64,000 bases of DNA from Phalacrocorax aristotelis (Eukaryota; Chordata; Aves; Suliformes; Phalacrocoracidae): positions 4,092,001 to 4,156,000 of the forward strand of contig NC_134288.1 in the NCBI RefSeq assembly GCF_949628215.1. The letters are read 5' to 3'. Below, one piece after another: positions 13,166-25,095 of the stretch (positions within the stretch are counted from its first letter, which is position 1; each line of letters begins with the position of its first letter). The notes below the pieces were generated by a model that was not told the origin of the DNA, searched no databases, and saw nothing but the letters and a program-made list of their open reading frames with translations. Made by a program: the position numbers and the translations under genes.

Positions 13166-15330
13166 CCCCACACAGTGAATTGCTCTTCCTCACCCTGTTA
13201 GCATGAGCACAAAATCCCACACTTCTGCACAGGGATGAAGGGACATGAGTCTTGTCACTGCACAGAAACGTGCTTGGATGGGGCTCTGGTGTGGTGAACA
13301 AATGGTAGATGGTCCATGGGGAGGAAGAAGCAGCGTACCCAGGTTGACTGTATCCAGTGCTGAGGAAGAATCATTCCAGTCCTCCCAGGTTTGTGTGTGT
13401 CCCTTCCCTTGCCCCGGGTCACCTCCACCAGCGTCCTGAGACATGTTCTGCAGCAGGGTGCAACACAGGGTTACTTGGTAGCATAGTGTGTTCCCTCCTT
13501 TTTTTTGTTTGTTTGTTTGTTTTTGTTCGATGTTTGGCATAAACTCTCCCTAAGGTGAAAAATGTTCTTTCTCTGCACTGGTCCTGAGGCCATGTGCCCC
13601 TGCAGAATATGAAAGGCGATGTTCCTCAGTGCTGAGTTGGTCAGGAGCAGCTGGAACACCAGGCTGACAAAAATTGCATGGATGAATTGTCCTCCTCTGG
13701 TGGCTACAGTGCAGCCTGTACAGTGACAAGAAACTAAAACAGAGCATGACTTCATTGAGCAAAGCCATTCCTCCCGTACACTCACCATATTGCGTTCAGC
13801 CAGCAATGGGGCCGGTGGGGGGATCTACATGCCAGCGCTGATGGCTAGCATAGCTCCGGGAGCACACTTTGAGGCAGGGCAGAACCTGCTGCTGGGTTTC
13901 ACGGTGAGTGGAAAGCAGAACGCTCTCTGAGTGCCCACAGGAAATTCAGACATCCCACACTATTTTGAAAAAATCTCTCTCCACTTCATTGAAATCACTT
14001 TGCTAAATTAAGCACGTGCACATCAAACACACATGTGAGCAAAAAATGGAATATGGGAATTATGGGTATTTTTGGCATGTCTTTTATTATAGTTCTTAAA
14101 AGTAATTAAAAAGAAGACTAAAACCTGCCAGCAAAATGCTGGGCACTAAAAGTCCTTTTATTTACAGTCAAAGTTGGGAGACAAAGAGAGGGTCCAACAA
14201 GCAGGGGACACTAGCTGATGGAGAAGAGTCATGGGCTATATCTCCTCCATATCTTCTCAGACTATGTGAAGCCACCCACTTGCACCATCTGGACTGATGT
14301 GAGTTGTAATTTATCACATAAGTCTTCATATTCAGGGCAGTGTGTAGCCAAACTTCCAACCTTCCATTCAAAGCCAGCAGCCCCGCCAAGGTCTTCCAGG
14401 GCCATGATGACAGTTTAGCTGTAGTAGGACCTACAGCTGCCCAGCTAAGCACAGTGAGTCACAGGAATGGGGCAGGCACTGCACAGTTCCTTTCAACAAA
14501 GAATGGTGCGTCCAGAGGGTCATCACATCCTCTAGCACACGTAAAACTTGCCTACCTGAGTGCAATAAATTCCTCCAACATAAAAGGTGCTCCACATATG
14601 GCAATAGCCTAATCAGACACCTGACTCATAACTGTTGGAGAGAAGAGAGAAGGCATCAATACTGCATGCTATTTTTGCTTTTTGATTTGTGCTCTGTTGC
14701 CTCAGGGGACATAAAGAGCTCAGGAAGACGTGCCTGTACTGGACCAGCACAAGTTCGTGCTACAGCATTCTTCTGCCTCACCTGAAGGAGCTCCACCACC
14801 TCCAACCTCCTCCACCCTGTCACTTCCCACACCACAGAGGTCTCAGACAACTGGCCCTTTCCTCCCAGCACAAGCTCATGACCCTCAATCCTCTCTTGGG
14901 CACCACAGCTCTTGCACACCAGCCTGCATGGGGCTGCCGCAAGGTGGGTTGGTGCTGAGCCCTCCGTGTTGCAAGCGGTTGGAGCAGTGGCAGTGCAGAG
15001 GGGGGACCACAGTGACTCCTGCACACCCACCCCCTCCCCAAACGCCACAGGGCTCCTGCCTCCATAGACAGGGACAGGGACTGCTCCCCTGGCTGGGAGC
15101 GAGGCACTTCACATCCCCACCGCAGACCTTGGGGCGGGAGGCACACGGAGCCCCACATCCATGCTGAGATAAATCTAAATCTAACTACCAGGAGAATGGC
15201 AAAGCAGCCTTTCATTCAGATGTAGCAAAAGAATAATGAATTCATTAGATACCAATTGATTGATAAAGAGGGATTTATTGAAAGGTCTAATGTATGTAGC
15301 CAAAATTAGTTTGCCATGTAATTAACTAAA
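13166..15330. other. unique non-coding sequence
   Basis: Only the TTTG repeat at 13499 stands out. 14730-15140 is GC-rich and carries overlapping frames on both strands, none with a domain. Confidence 0.5.
13499..13527 (+). repeat. (TTTG)n microsatellite
   Basis: T8 followed by four GTTT units and TTGTTC. Simple repeat, likely polymorphic. Confidence 0.9.
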
Positions 15331-15600
15331 AATGACTTAAGCAATGCATTCTTAATTATTATCTTAGTACAGCCAACTTGTAAGGAATTTCAAGCATTTA
15401 ATTGACATTTGATAGAATAGCTATAGCAAGCTAATTAGGTACCAAATTATGGAATGCGCTAATTGATATTTAATAAGTATGTCAATTGGTATCTAACTAG
15501 CCAATATGTTATAGCTATCTTGGAATATGTCAATTAAGTGCCTAAAGATCTCTTTCAAGTAGATTATAAATGTAATCTATTAAGGATGTAATTTGCAACA
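15331..15600. repeat. long imperfect palindrome (foldback), about 120-nt arms
   Basis: The left arm (about 15331-15450) aligns with the reverse complement of the right arm (about 15481-15600) at roughly 70% by eye, around a loop of about 30 bases. Shared blocks, left versus right reversed, are GCAATGCATTCTTAAT / GCAAATTACATCCTTAAT, AACTTGTAAG / TACTTGAAAG, CATTTAATTGACAT / CACTTAATTGACAT, AATAGCTATA / GATAGCTATA and GCTAATTAGGTACCAAATT / GCTAGTTAGATACCAATT. The sequence is strongly AT-rich and full of TAATT/AATTA cores. It has no open frame. It could be a decayed foldback DNA transposon or an inverted duplication inside a regulatory element. It is far too long for a standard microRNA precursor. 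Confidence 0.75.
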
Positions 15601-16309
15601 TTTTTTGATTATGGTTTGTAACATACTTGCTTCCTGAATATGTTATTGCTATTTGTAGGCTCATTCATACAATATAACGTACATAATTTTGCCTACATGA
15701 GCAACTTCGACAACTGATATTTTCCGGGGCTATACTCCTCTCAGTTACGCTGGTGTAAAGATTTACATTCCCTTCAGGGGACCCAGAGGGGGACATCTGA
15801 AATGTATACCAGCACAACAGCCACAGCCAAACTTGATGGAGTTTAAACTGGTTTAGCTGCAATTGGTGTCTAACCACAGCATTTTGGTTGCTGTCGAGGG
15901 GTGATGAGTCGGAGAGAGGCCGAGACGACTGGCACGACCCATTCACCTGGAGGGTGGTGGCACTGGCTCAGCCCTGAGCCCTTTGATATGTGGTCTTTTT
16001 CATCATCGGGAATAATCAGGGGGGTGCTATTAAAGTCAGTGGCACCGCACACGTCTGAACCAGGCAAGAGTTTTTCTCTGCAAGTTTGTTTCCTCAAAGA
16101 TCATCAAAATTGCTGCTGTCAGGACAGGAGGAAGAGAGGGCAGTGAATGAGAAGTGGTTTAACTTAAAGGGTAAGATGCCCCCAGTGTCTCTCAGGAGGC
16201 AAGCGTTACATCTCGGGATGTCAGGCTAGCTCGCTTAGCTCCTAACAGGATTTACCTGTTACTTGAACACTCCAGTCAGCCTGAATCCTCAGGGAATTTC
16301 ACTAAAGAG
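15601..16309. other. unique flank of the foldback
   Basis: AT-rich to about 15690, then GC-richer with no gene. GTTACGCTGGTGTAAAG at 15744 vaguely recalls a motif seen in reptile repeats, not enough to call. Confidence 0.4.
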
Positions 16310-16625
16310 TTAATTTAAAGCACAGTGATGACCACGGTTATTTTCTTTTGATTTCTTTGATATAAGTTGCCATTTACATTATGCCTTCTGAGGTCTTTTC
16401 CCTAAAGCAATCCACACATCTCTTTGTATCATGTGCAAGTATAAGGTTTGTATTATGAGAGGTGCAGCACATAACATTAGTGTTGTAGCGATCTGAGCAC
16501 TTTATCTTCATGAGTAAAGTACCCAGCTGCTCTTGAATTCAACTGAAAAAAATATGCTGCCACTCGTAACAGCAATACATTTTCAGTTACTAATAACAAC
16601 TGTTGTCATGGAAACAGCCGGTCCA
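16310..16625. promoter_or_regulatory. candidate conserved non-coding block with X-box-like site
   Basis: AT-rich unique sequence from GTTAATTTAAAGCAC to the RFX-like motif at 16602. It includes TTTGATTTCTTTGATAT, GTTACTAATAACAAC and an overall lack of repeats. The plus-strand frame beginning at 16628 has no recognisable domain. Confidence 0.3.
16602..16615 (+). promoter_or_regulatory. RFX X-box-like motif
   Basis: GTTGTCATGGAAAC is close to the palindromic RFX site GTTGCCATGGCAAC, with both half-sites recognisable. It lies at the end of an AT-rich block (16310-16625) with enhancer-like texture. Confidence 0.4.
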
Positions 16626-17110
16626 GCATGAATGTAAGGATTTGCTTTCAGGTCAGTGCTGTATTAGTCAGCAGCCTTTCAAAACCTCATCTCCCCGGCA
16701 CAGAAGTCTCCTGTCCAATTTACTCTCTACAGCACTTTTTCTTCATTGTGAATTACTCAAAATTAATTATGTTTTATGACAATTGTATGCAGCTCCTTTT
16801 CAACTCTCCTCTTTGTATAATTACTTGGAAATATTTTACGGAGGCCAAAAGAAAATTTCATAACTATATCCAGGTTTGGGAGTTCTTTTTTTAACAGGAA
16901 AAGTAACAATAGTAATAGGCTGAATTATTGTTATGATCATTAATAATAATAGAGCATTTGGTGTAGAGATGGGCAAGCAGTTGGGATGTGTCTGGGTTCC
17001 CTACCCCTTTTGGGGTCTGCGAATTGGCTGGTGAATAAGCAGAGCAGGGGGCTGCAGTCCCTGCTGTGTCCACATGCAGATGCAGCATGCCTGAAGAAGG
17101 GTGAGGGGGA

Positions 17111-17141
<31 letters not shown>

Positions 17142-20100
17142 CATATATGTGTGTGTGTGTATATACATGTATATATACGTAAACCCTGCCATAAGGCTCA
17201 TTTTGAGCCCCTGTGGTGGACGTGGGTAAAAGGAGTTTGCTCCATCTCAGTCATGTGGAGTCATTTCTGCAATTTCCATGGATCCCATGCACAATCAACT
17301 GGAAGAAGCCAATGTCCTTCAGCTCCCAGCTGACCACGTTACAGCCACAAAAGCCTCCCTCCCCACTGGGAAAGCGATGCCTGTGGAGCCCAAGTCCAGG
17401 CTTTTCACCAGGGAAACCTTCAGGTTGGAGTTAGGCTCCCAGAAGGCGGTTTGGGACCATTTTTTCTGGCTTTCAGAAGCGTCAAACACCCAGAGCTTCT
17501 ATTGATGCCAGCAGGAGCAAGAAGGGTTTCAGCCCTTTATACAGCCTGATTTAATTCTCCATTAAATGCTCTGCCTCTCCCACCAGAGAGAAGCAGACCC
17601 ATTCAAAGTGTGGGCACACGAAGCCTGTGAGCCCCCTGCTCCTTCTCACGTACCTCTCAAAGCTCCCTCCTACACAGACATGTCCCTGCTGTTTCCCAAG
17701 AGGCAGAAAAAAAAAAATTGCATTTAATTTCTACCATTCTGGGACAAAACTTGCTGGAGAATATCCCCAGACATGAGTGCAGAACAAAGGGGCTGATGCT
17801 GCTCCCATACATCACCTGTGACTGCGGTCCAGATTTCTCATGCAGTGAGGAGCAGTTTCTCATCCAGTTTCTTTCCTTGTAGATCTGCTCCAACCCCCAT
17901 CCCTGTACATTTCCTTTCTTCTTGGTACTCTTATTCTTCTCCATAGTCAATCAATTTTTTCCTCTGTTTTAAATACTATAACCCACAAATCAAATGAAAT
18001 TACTATGTCCTTTATTCCAGGGATGGACAGACAGCCCTGGCTGGAGGGTGAAGTCCTTGTCTTGCTGTGAGGATAATGGACATGGTGAAAATTAGCAAGG
18101 GGCTGGCAGTTAAGGAAGGTTTTCTGACAAAAGAGGCAGAATACACTTTTGGGAGGGAATGACTGATTTCAGGGGAGTTGTAGATTTCAGTGTCTCTTGG
18201 TGCTTTTGGGCTTTTCAGGTGCTTGCCTTGGTGGGCTGGCCTATGGTGGGGACATGTCTCTGTCCTGGAGCCTCGCTGGAGAGCAGGTCTCAGCTCTGCA
18301 TGGGAGGAAGGAAGGAATAAAGAAGAAAGACATCAAAATCCTTACTCAGAGCATTTTTGATCTGGAGTCAAACTTCTCCAAAGACACCAGCTGGAGTGGA
18401 GGGCAGGATTTTAAGTCAAAAGCTGCAGAGGGAGGAAAGGCTCTGACTTCCATGGTCAAGATGCTGCCAATAGAGAGGGGACAAAAAGGACTGAAGTGAG
18501 CCGATCTCCAAGCAAAGGGAGTTTGCTGTATAGCCTGTGTACCTCCACCTTGTGGAGGTCTGTCTCCAGACCTGCCTCCTTCACACCTAACCCAGCAAGG
18601 CTGAACAGTGGAGACAGTTTGCTTAACCTTGAATACTAAGTAAAAAGTCAATGTTGTTAATGATAACAGAAAGAGAAGGAGCCTGGCAAAGATTGCTGAA
18701 GAAATGTTTGATTTCTTATTTCACTCGAAGTACTGCTCACCCAGGTGGAACGCATGGTCTCACCTTTTGCCTGTTAACCTGACCCTTATTGATTTATTCA
18801 TGGCTGTTTTGAGGGTTGCTGGAGGTACTGCTCTTATATTCTAGGCCATAGCTAGTGCATTGTCCTCGCAAAATCAGGCTGTGCACTAGGTGGATTAGAG
18901 TAGCTATGTCAGACTTGTTTTGATATTGTTCATATTACCTGAACCACAGAAAGGCATTCTGGTTCAGGGGCCCCCTCTGCTCTCCACAACCATCCCTCCC
19001 ACTCAGGAAGCCCCCCTCTAAACAAATCACCCATCCTAAGGAACTGTGGGTGGCTGGAGTTGCCCAGAGATTACTTTAATAGGGATATTGCAAGCTTGCA
19101 CCCAAAGTTTGTGCCCAAAACTGAGGTGCACACCACATCTGTGAGGTCTCTGCTACCCTGCCCAGCGCTGCCACAGCCCCCAGCCCACCCAGAGCCCTAC
19201 CTACTGCTCCCCAAAGGTTTCTTCCTTCTCTGTATGGGCAGGCCAGCCTCTTCCTCTTGCTTCCAGATAAAAATAAATATATGTAGGGCAAAAATGAATA
19301 ACGGTATAAACCCGCAAACTGTAACATTTCCTTCTCTGGGTCATTGGTAAGAATATTTAGGAGATGCTGCAGTGACTGTGGTCTGAGGGTCTCTACTTCC
19401 ACATGTTAAGAGGAACTGAGATGGATCAACACTTGCTCAGGAGATGCTCAGGCACACCCTACATGATGGTGAAGGGCTTAGACCTGTAGTTCTTCACCCT
19501 GAGATGGCAGCCTGGGCAGGGATTAAGGTCCCAACCCAAACTTTGGGCTCTTTGTGCCAATGGTAGATTCTGCCAAGGGGGACTTTGTGTACGTGCACAG
19601 CTCCAGTAACCACACTCAGCCTCCTCCATGCCATTCCTGGTGGTAAAGCCATCTGAAAGGTCGCTGACCTAAACTTACAGCTGCCAACGAAGGCTTAAAA
19701 ACTCTTTGGGAACCTTTGGGAAAAAAGACATGGGAGAAAATGGACATTACTCCATGCTGGGATTACGGAGGCCAAATCCAGAAGGTGATAAACATCAACG
19801 TGAAGGCTTTGACATTCCCAATATTCTGGATGAGATCCCCAGAGTGCTGCACTACCCTGTAAGCTGAAAAGAGCCATGTGCTCATGTGCCCTGTGGCGCC
19901 CACAGGCGGCAGGGCAGGTCCCTGGCTGGTCTCGCCCACTCCACGGGATGACCTCGCATGTCTGCTGCCTGTTTGGGGCTCCCATCATATCATGGATGAA
20001 GTGAAACACTGTCAGCCTCCTGAAACTTATTGCAGCTTTGAAACCTCTTTGCCAGGCCATTGAGCCATGGATGGAGGCTGGTCCCAGGAGTTATTTAATA

Positions 20101-20982
20101 AATTAAATTTGGACACTTAGAAATCCCTCCTCATTCCTGGATTATTTATTGTTTACTCAGTAATACTCAGGCCTTTATCAACTACACATGAAGTAATCTG
20201 ATATAAAACATTCGTAACTGAAGCCTCAGAAAGATGTCTTCTAGGATTATGTAAGATATATCTCATGCTGTCAAAAATCTTTTCACAGACTAGTCAAAAG
20301 CAGAAGGAAAAACGAGACTAGAATATACAACCACCATGGCTCCGCCTCAGCCAGAAGACCCCTATCTTGCAAGCGAAGCATATTAAGAACCTAAAAATAT
20401 AATAAGAACATGACACATGTGATGAGAGCCACCCCAAAAGGGCTGAGATACCTGCATGCCCAGGCCAACTCAGCCAGACCTGCCTGTGTTGCCTCCCAGC
20501 ACTTACCCAGCGGTGTCCTGCACTTCACTGCAACATCTGTGACTTTACTGCTGCGACATCCCTTGTATTGGAGAAAATACAGCTTTTATTCTTAGCTCAC
20601 TACTATCTACCTTTTTATTATTCCGTTTTATGGTCTGAAAAGCTTGAAAAAAGTGTCCTGGACAGGATGCAGATGAAGTTTTGTCCTTACCAATGTATGA
20701 TGCATTGAAAAACAAGATGATAACAAAAGGAGACCTAAAAGTCTGGCTCTTATATAAGTACAGTGTGTGCTGAAATAAATGAGTCTTCAAAATGATAATG
20801 TCCTTATCCCCCAGGCCTGCTTTGCTGCGAAGCTGGACTTCTGGAGCAGGAGTTACATTTGCAGCTCATTATGTACGACGGAGTTTTTCCCTTTTCCTTT
20901 TCTGAATTTGTTTGCAGACTGTAACGGGACCCTTTCTGGTTCTTCCTCATATCCTCTGAGTTGTTTTATAGGAGTGCAGTGG
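16626..20982. other. unique non-coding sequence
   Basis: Holds the microsatellite at 17111. No exon with credible splice sites was seen. Frames of 90-121 codons here lack domains. Confidence 0.5.
17111..17179. repeat. compound AT/AC/GT microsatellite
   Basis: The tract runs (AT)4, then about 11 AC units at 17119-17140, CCATAT, six GT units at 17149-17160, then TATACATGTATATATAC. The AC and GT blocks are complementary, so one strand can fold into a hairpin with a CCATAT-type loop. Alternating purine-pyrimidine runs of this type can also adopt Z-DNA. Likely length-polymorphic. Confidence 0.95.
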
Positions 20983-21182
20983 AGGTTTTTGATATATTGA
21001 ATATATTTAATATTTAAATGCTGAGAATTTGCAGGACAGAGCAGAGACTGCCTCTTGCGATAAGAGACATTATTATTGTTGTGAAGAATTCCTTTAAGAT
21101 TCCATCTTAATCATTCTGCTATTGAAATGGAAGAATAAAGTAATAAATGGTTTGAATAGACTTGATTAAAAAGAATAATTAT
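20983..21182 (+). repeat. 200-bp inverted-pair element, copy A
   Basis: This sequence has a partner in opposite orientation at 38031-38240. By hand alignment the core, about 20991-21150, matches the partner with roughly five substitutions and two small indels (4 nt and 2 nt), about 96% identity. Landmarks are GATATATTGAATATATTTAA, GCTGAGAATTTGCAGGACAG, GTGAAGAATTCCTTTAAGAT and GGAAGAATAAAGTAATAAA. A less similar tail (GACTTGATTAAAAA) extends the match to about 21182. Outside these limits the copies share nothing obvious. The sequence is AT-rich with no coding frame. It may be an interspersed repeat family, or a duplicated conserved non-coding element. I do not recognise it. Confidence 0.85.
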
Positions 21183-24100
21183 ATTCCTTGGGTGGGTTAA
21201 ATATATAAATTCTTTGTGGTTTTGCATTCTTCTAGCATTTGCCTGTTAGAGCAAGCTTTTCTTTTCAATAAGCACATGCCTCACATGTGGGAAGGAGGCC
21301 TCTTGGCAATGAGGTTTGGGTCCTCGGTGGCCTTGCCACGCTCTGCTCAGGGCAGAGGGACGGCTTGTGGCAAACAGCAGCCCTTCACCTGAAGCGAGGC
21401 ACTGCCGATATTTTCCTGCCCTGCTTTGGTGCCAGATTTTTACCAGAAGTCTACCCTGCCCTCGGCGAGATGCCTCACCTCCTTTGGGATCTGCCCTCTT
21501 TCCCCACCTCTTTGGGGCAAGCACAGTGGGTCCAGGCACCCACGGTGAGTTGTGCTGCAGGGAGGGAAGACCCACGGTGCTCCTATCTGCCTTGCGGGAA
21601 GGACCCCCAGGACCTGGGGCAAGAGCAGGTTTCCCATTGGCAAGGAAGCTGTTAGCAAGCTGTAGAGGCTGCTAAGATCTCTTGAGATGCTCACCTGTGC
21701 ACCCTCTGCCATGGGCAAGCTGTGCAGCCTTAACCTTGCCACTGGAAGGGACTGGGGAAAGGTGTTTCCCTTCTGCTGGGAATCCTGAGATTGCAAGATT
21801 TTATTGCACCCTGAGTTAGGAGGAAATTCGGGCTATCTTGCAAAATCAAGTATTCCAAGGTGTTTCTTACAAGTCTCCTGGAAGTTATGCAGGACAATGC
21901 TTCAGGTAAAACATTCTCACCTAACTGCAGTGGCGTGTGCACCTTACTGAGGTGTATTTTGCCTAGAATAGCTTCATTCTCTTCCTTAATTCCTCATTGA
22001 TAGCTTTCCAAAGGTGAATACACGATGGCCAAAAATCCAGCTTTGAATCACCATTTCCTGAAGGAAGCTGCTCTTCTGGAATTCATCCTCACCCCAAAAA
22101 GTCTCCCTTTCACCCTTGCAGTGCTGGGTCTCCCAGGTCTGTCCTTCTCTGCTTTGGTGCTTGAAAACTTTTGCTAGTGAAGAATTTGCTTCCAACCTAC
22201 ATTTCACTTTCCGCTCACGTCAGACAGTGACTGCCTATCTCCCCCTTCCCCTGCAGATCTGATCGTGGATGCTATACTACTAAGGCTTCATTATTTTTAC
22301 AAAAATCTACTCCAGTGCAGTATGAAGTGTTATAAATAATTAAAGAAACACTAGAGTTGTCAAAATAAATGAACAAAGTACACTTTGAGATGCATGCTCT
22401 TGGCTTATTTGGGATTTGTTCAGCTGGCAGTTGAATCTCAGAATTCAGCCCATGGAAATACCCACCAGAAATGCAACCAGTGAGGTTCAGCCATCTACCA
22501 ACAAGGAACCTTTGTCTTTCTCCCAGAGCCATCTAGGAACAGGGCTGGACATCAAATAACATGTATAAAACACCAAGTGCCAGCCTCCTCTTCCTGTTTC
22601 CAGGGAAAGCAAGGACCCAAAACACATCCAGCCATGCATCCAGAAGTTAGCAAGACCTCTTGTATGGTCTGCTTTGTGTGATGCTAATGTTCCAAGTGAA
22701 TGCCTCATTGCTCTGCACAATAAACCTTCTTCTCTTCATTCAACGCTTTTTTCCAGAAGGTCTTCTTTGTCACCATGACGACAAATAAATTGCTTCTTGT
22801 TCACTGAAATCTGCTAAAAAGCTCGTTATTAAGCTAATGTGCCCAGGGTGGCAACACAGAAGAGGAAGACAGTCCTGCTTCAGTAAAGGATGCTTTCTTC
22901 TTGGTTTCCCATGTGGACACCACTTCTCTGGGGTCTCTCAGTATGACTGCTCTGGGCATTGCTCTCATTTCCTTTCAGAGATGTTTCAAAAAATTAAAGA
23001 CATTTCAGAGAGAAGAGAAAAAACTCTTGAGTCGGAGCCAAAGACACTGATAACTGCCTGCTCACCCTTTCCATCTGTCTCTCTGTCTACTGCTGTACTC
23101 TTTCCAAGCACACCAAACTTTCGTACCAGGGTTTGTACTCCAGCACACGGAAACACAGACAGTGTCCCAAGTGCTGGTGCCAGTGCCACCACTGTCCTAC
23201 TCACCGTCACCTCTAGAGCCTCCCCATACGGTGCTCCAAAGGGAAAATGCCAACAGGGGAAGAAGAGATAAAAGGAAGTGTGTGTTGGGGAGCTCTCTGT
23301 TGTCCTGGCAGGGACCGCCTGTTGGGGTGAGGATCTGAGCAAGCTGTGGTGCGGGTTTCTGAGGCCTCTGGTGCATTGCTTTGGCGAATGGACCTGAGCG
23401 CCACAGTGCAGTTTGACGTGGTATGGGCGAACCTCATGAAAATCCCCAGGGGATGATGATGTCTTCTCATGGGCTGCCAATACCATTTAGCATTTCAGGG
23501 CTAGCTTGTTCCTTTACCAACCACAGTATTTTTTACCGGCTTTCTTGCTCTCCCCACAATCCAAAGTGCTAAAAGGTCCCGTGAGAGTAGATGGTGAGAG
23601 CTTTCATGTGGTTACTGTCACTAGGGAAACCACTTCCTTGTGATTCACATGTTCTGTGAGTCTCTCTTCATTTCCCTCTGCATTCAGAAAGGTAATATTG
23701 TGCTGGTACGTGTCGGGGGGATGGGGCAGGGAACAGGCAGAGGCAGCAGGAAAATGTATTAGCATGCAATTGATTGCAGTGGTTTGGAAAAAACCTGAGC
23801 ATCGTGCCAGGGTGAGGTACAGCTAATCACTAGGAAAGGGTAAGTACTCAAAACTAGCAAAAATACCAAACTGACTGTGTGGGACTCGGTGCGACAGTCC
23901 CACCACAAAAATGGCCTTTTCTCTCCTTTTGGTATTACTTTCCCTTTCCTTTCAACCTGATCACAAGTGTTTGAGCCCAAAATGAGCAAAATTAAAGCAG
24001 GCAGACAAATTGCCACCATTTCTCTTCTCTTCCTAAGATCAGCCTGGTGGGAAGCGTCGCCTGCCCGCCGGGGCAAGGGGGTGAGGATGGGGAGGTTTGC

Positions 24101-24810
24101 CCAGCAAGTCACCGAGGTGCAGAGGCACAGTGCTGTGGCTTGTGGCAGTAGAGCAGTACAACCGGGGCTGATGCTAGCAGCTGGAATCAGAAAGTAATAG
24201 CTGGCATATTGGAGGACTAGCAGAATCTCAGAATTTGGAGAACACCCCAAAACACACAGGTATTTGAAGATCAGAGCCCAGGAAGCAGTTTCCTCAGGGA
24301 AGACCAGAAAGTCCCTAGTTCTGCCTTGTATCTCAGCCTCCAGGCTGGGGCCAGCATAAAGAGATGCAGAAAATGATGCTTTCTTCAAGCACAAGCAAAC
24401 ATATTTATTCTTGCTTACAGAAAAAAAAATTACTATCCTTTGTGTTAAGAGAAAATTTTTCATGGAGATTATTTTTGATCTAAAACCACTTACAAATTTA
24501 TATTAGTTTTTGCCAAACACGACCTCTTTCAGAGGAAAATTGTGATTGAGGGGAAGTGAAAGAATAAAACATCTGAAAACAGAGAGGCTGCAGGCAGCCC
24601 TCAGCATAATCAGTCTCACGGTGTGCACCTAGCACAAGGGAAGGCACCAGGTCTTTCAAATGGTTCCCATATAGAGCCTTGAGATGGGGATGCCCATCCT
24701 GGAGCTTCACTTCATCCATGTGTCTGATCCTTTCACACCACCTGGCTGAAATCAGCTTCGTGCTGGCTCAATTTGCCACCCTGCAAATAGAGTTAACACA
24801 CAGATACCTT
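21183..24810. other. unique non-coding sequence
   Basis: Nothing supported. The minus-strand frame at 23759-24463 (234 codons) begins in Lys/Phe-rich AT sequence and drifts in composition, with no domain. Confidence 0.5.
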
Positions 24811-25095
24811 TTATAGCCATAGAAGGTGGGTGCTTAAATCAAATGAAGATGAATATATTTGCTGACATATAATTGTTTTCTTTAGTATTTGCACTCAGGT
24901 CTCTTTACATCTGATCATTAATGCTGGGCAATGATTGTTTGTGAAATGTCTTATTGTTTCTGATGAATCCTATGAAAAGTGACATTCTTGATTATTTTAC
25001 CATGCAGTGGATTACGCTGGGTTTCACTGCTAAGCAGTATTGATAGACCTTGCGCTGCCTTTTGCTGTTTAGCTGCTACTAATAAATCAGAACTT
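24811..25095. promoter_or_regulatory. candidate conserved non-coding block, SOX-like words
   Basis: Three ATTGTTT-type words (ATAATTGTTTTC, CAATGATTGTTTGTG, CTTATTGTTTCTG), which fit the SOX core, lie with TGATCATTAATGC and CTTGATTATTTTACC in about 200 bases. No frame. The function is inferred only. Confidence 0.3.

Noticed and set aside
15740..15765. GTTACGCTGGTGTAAAG as a repeat fragment
   Set aside because: Resembles a motif recurrent in reptile genomes, but is short, isolated and not verifiable here.
23759..24463. 234-codon minus-strand open frame
   Set aside because: Composition changes along its length and nothing resembles a known protein family; no splice or promoter context.
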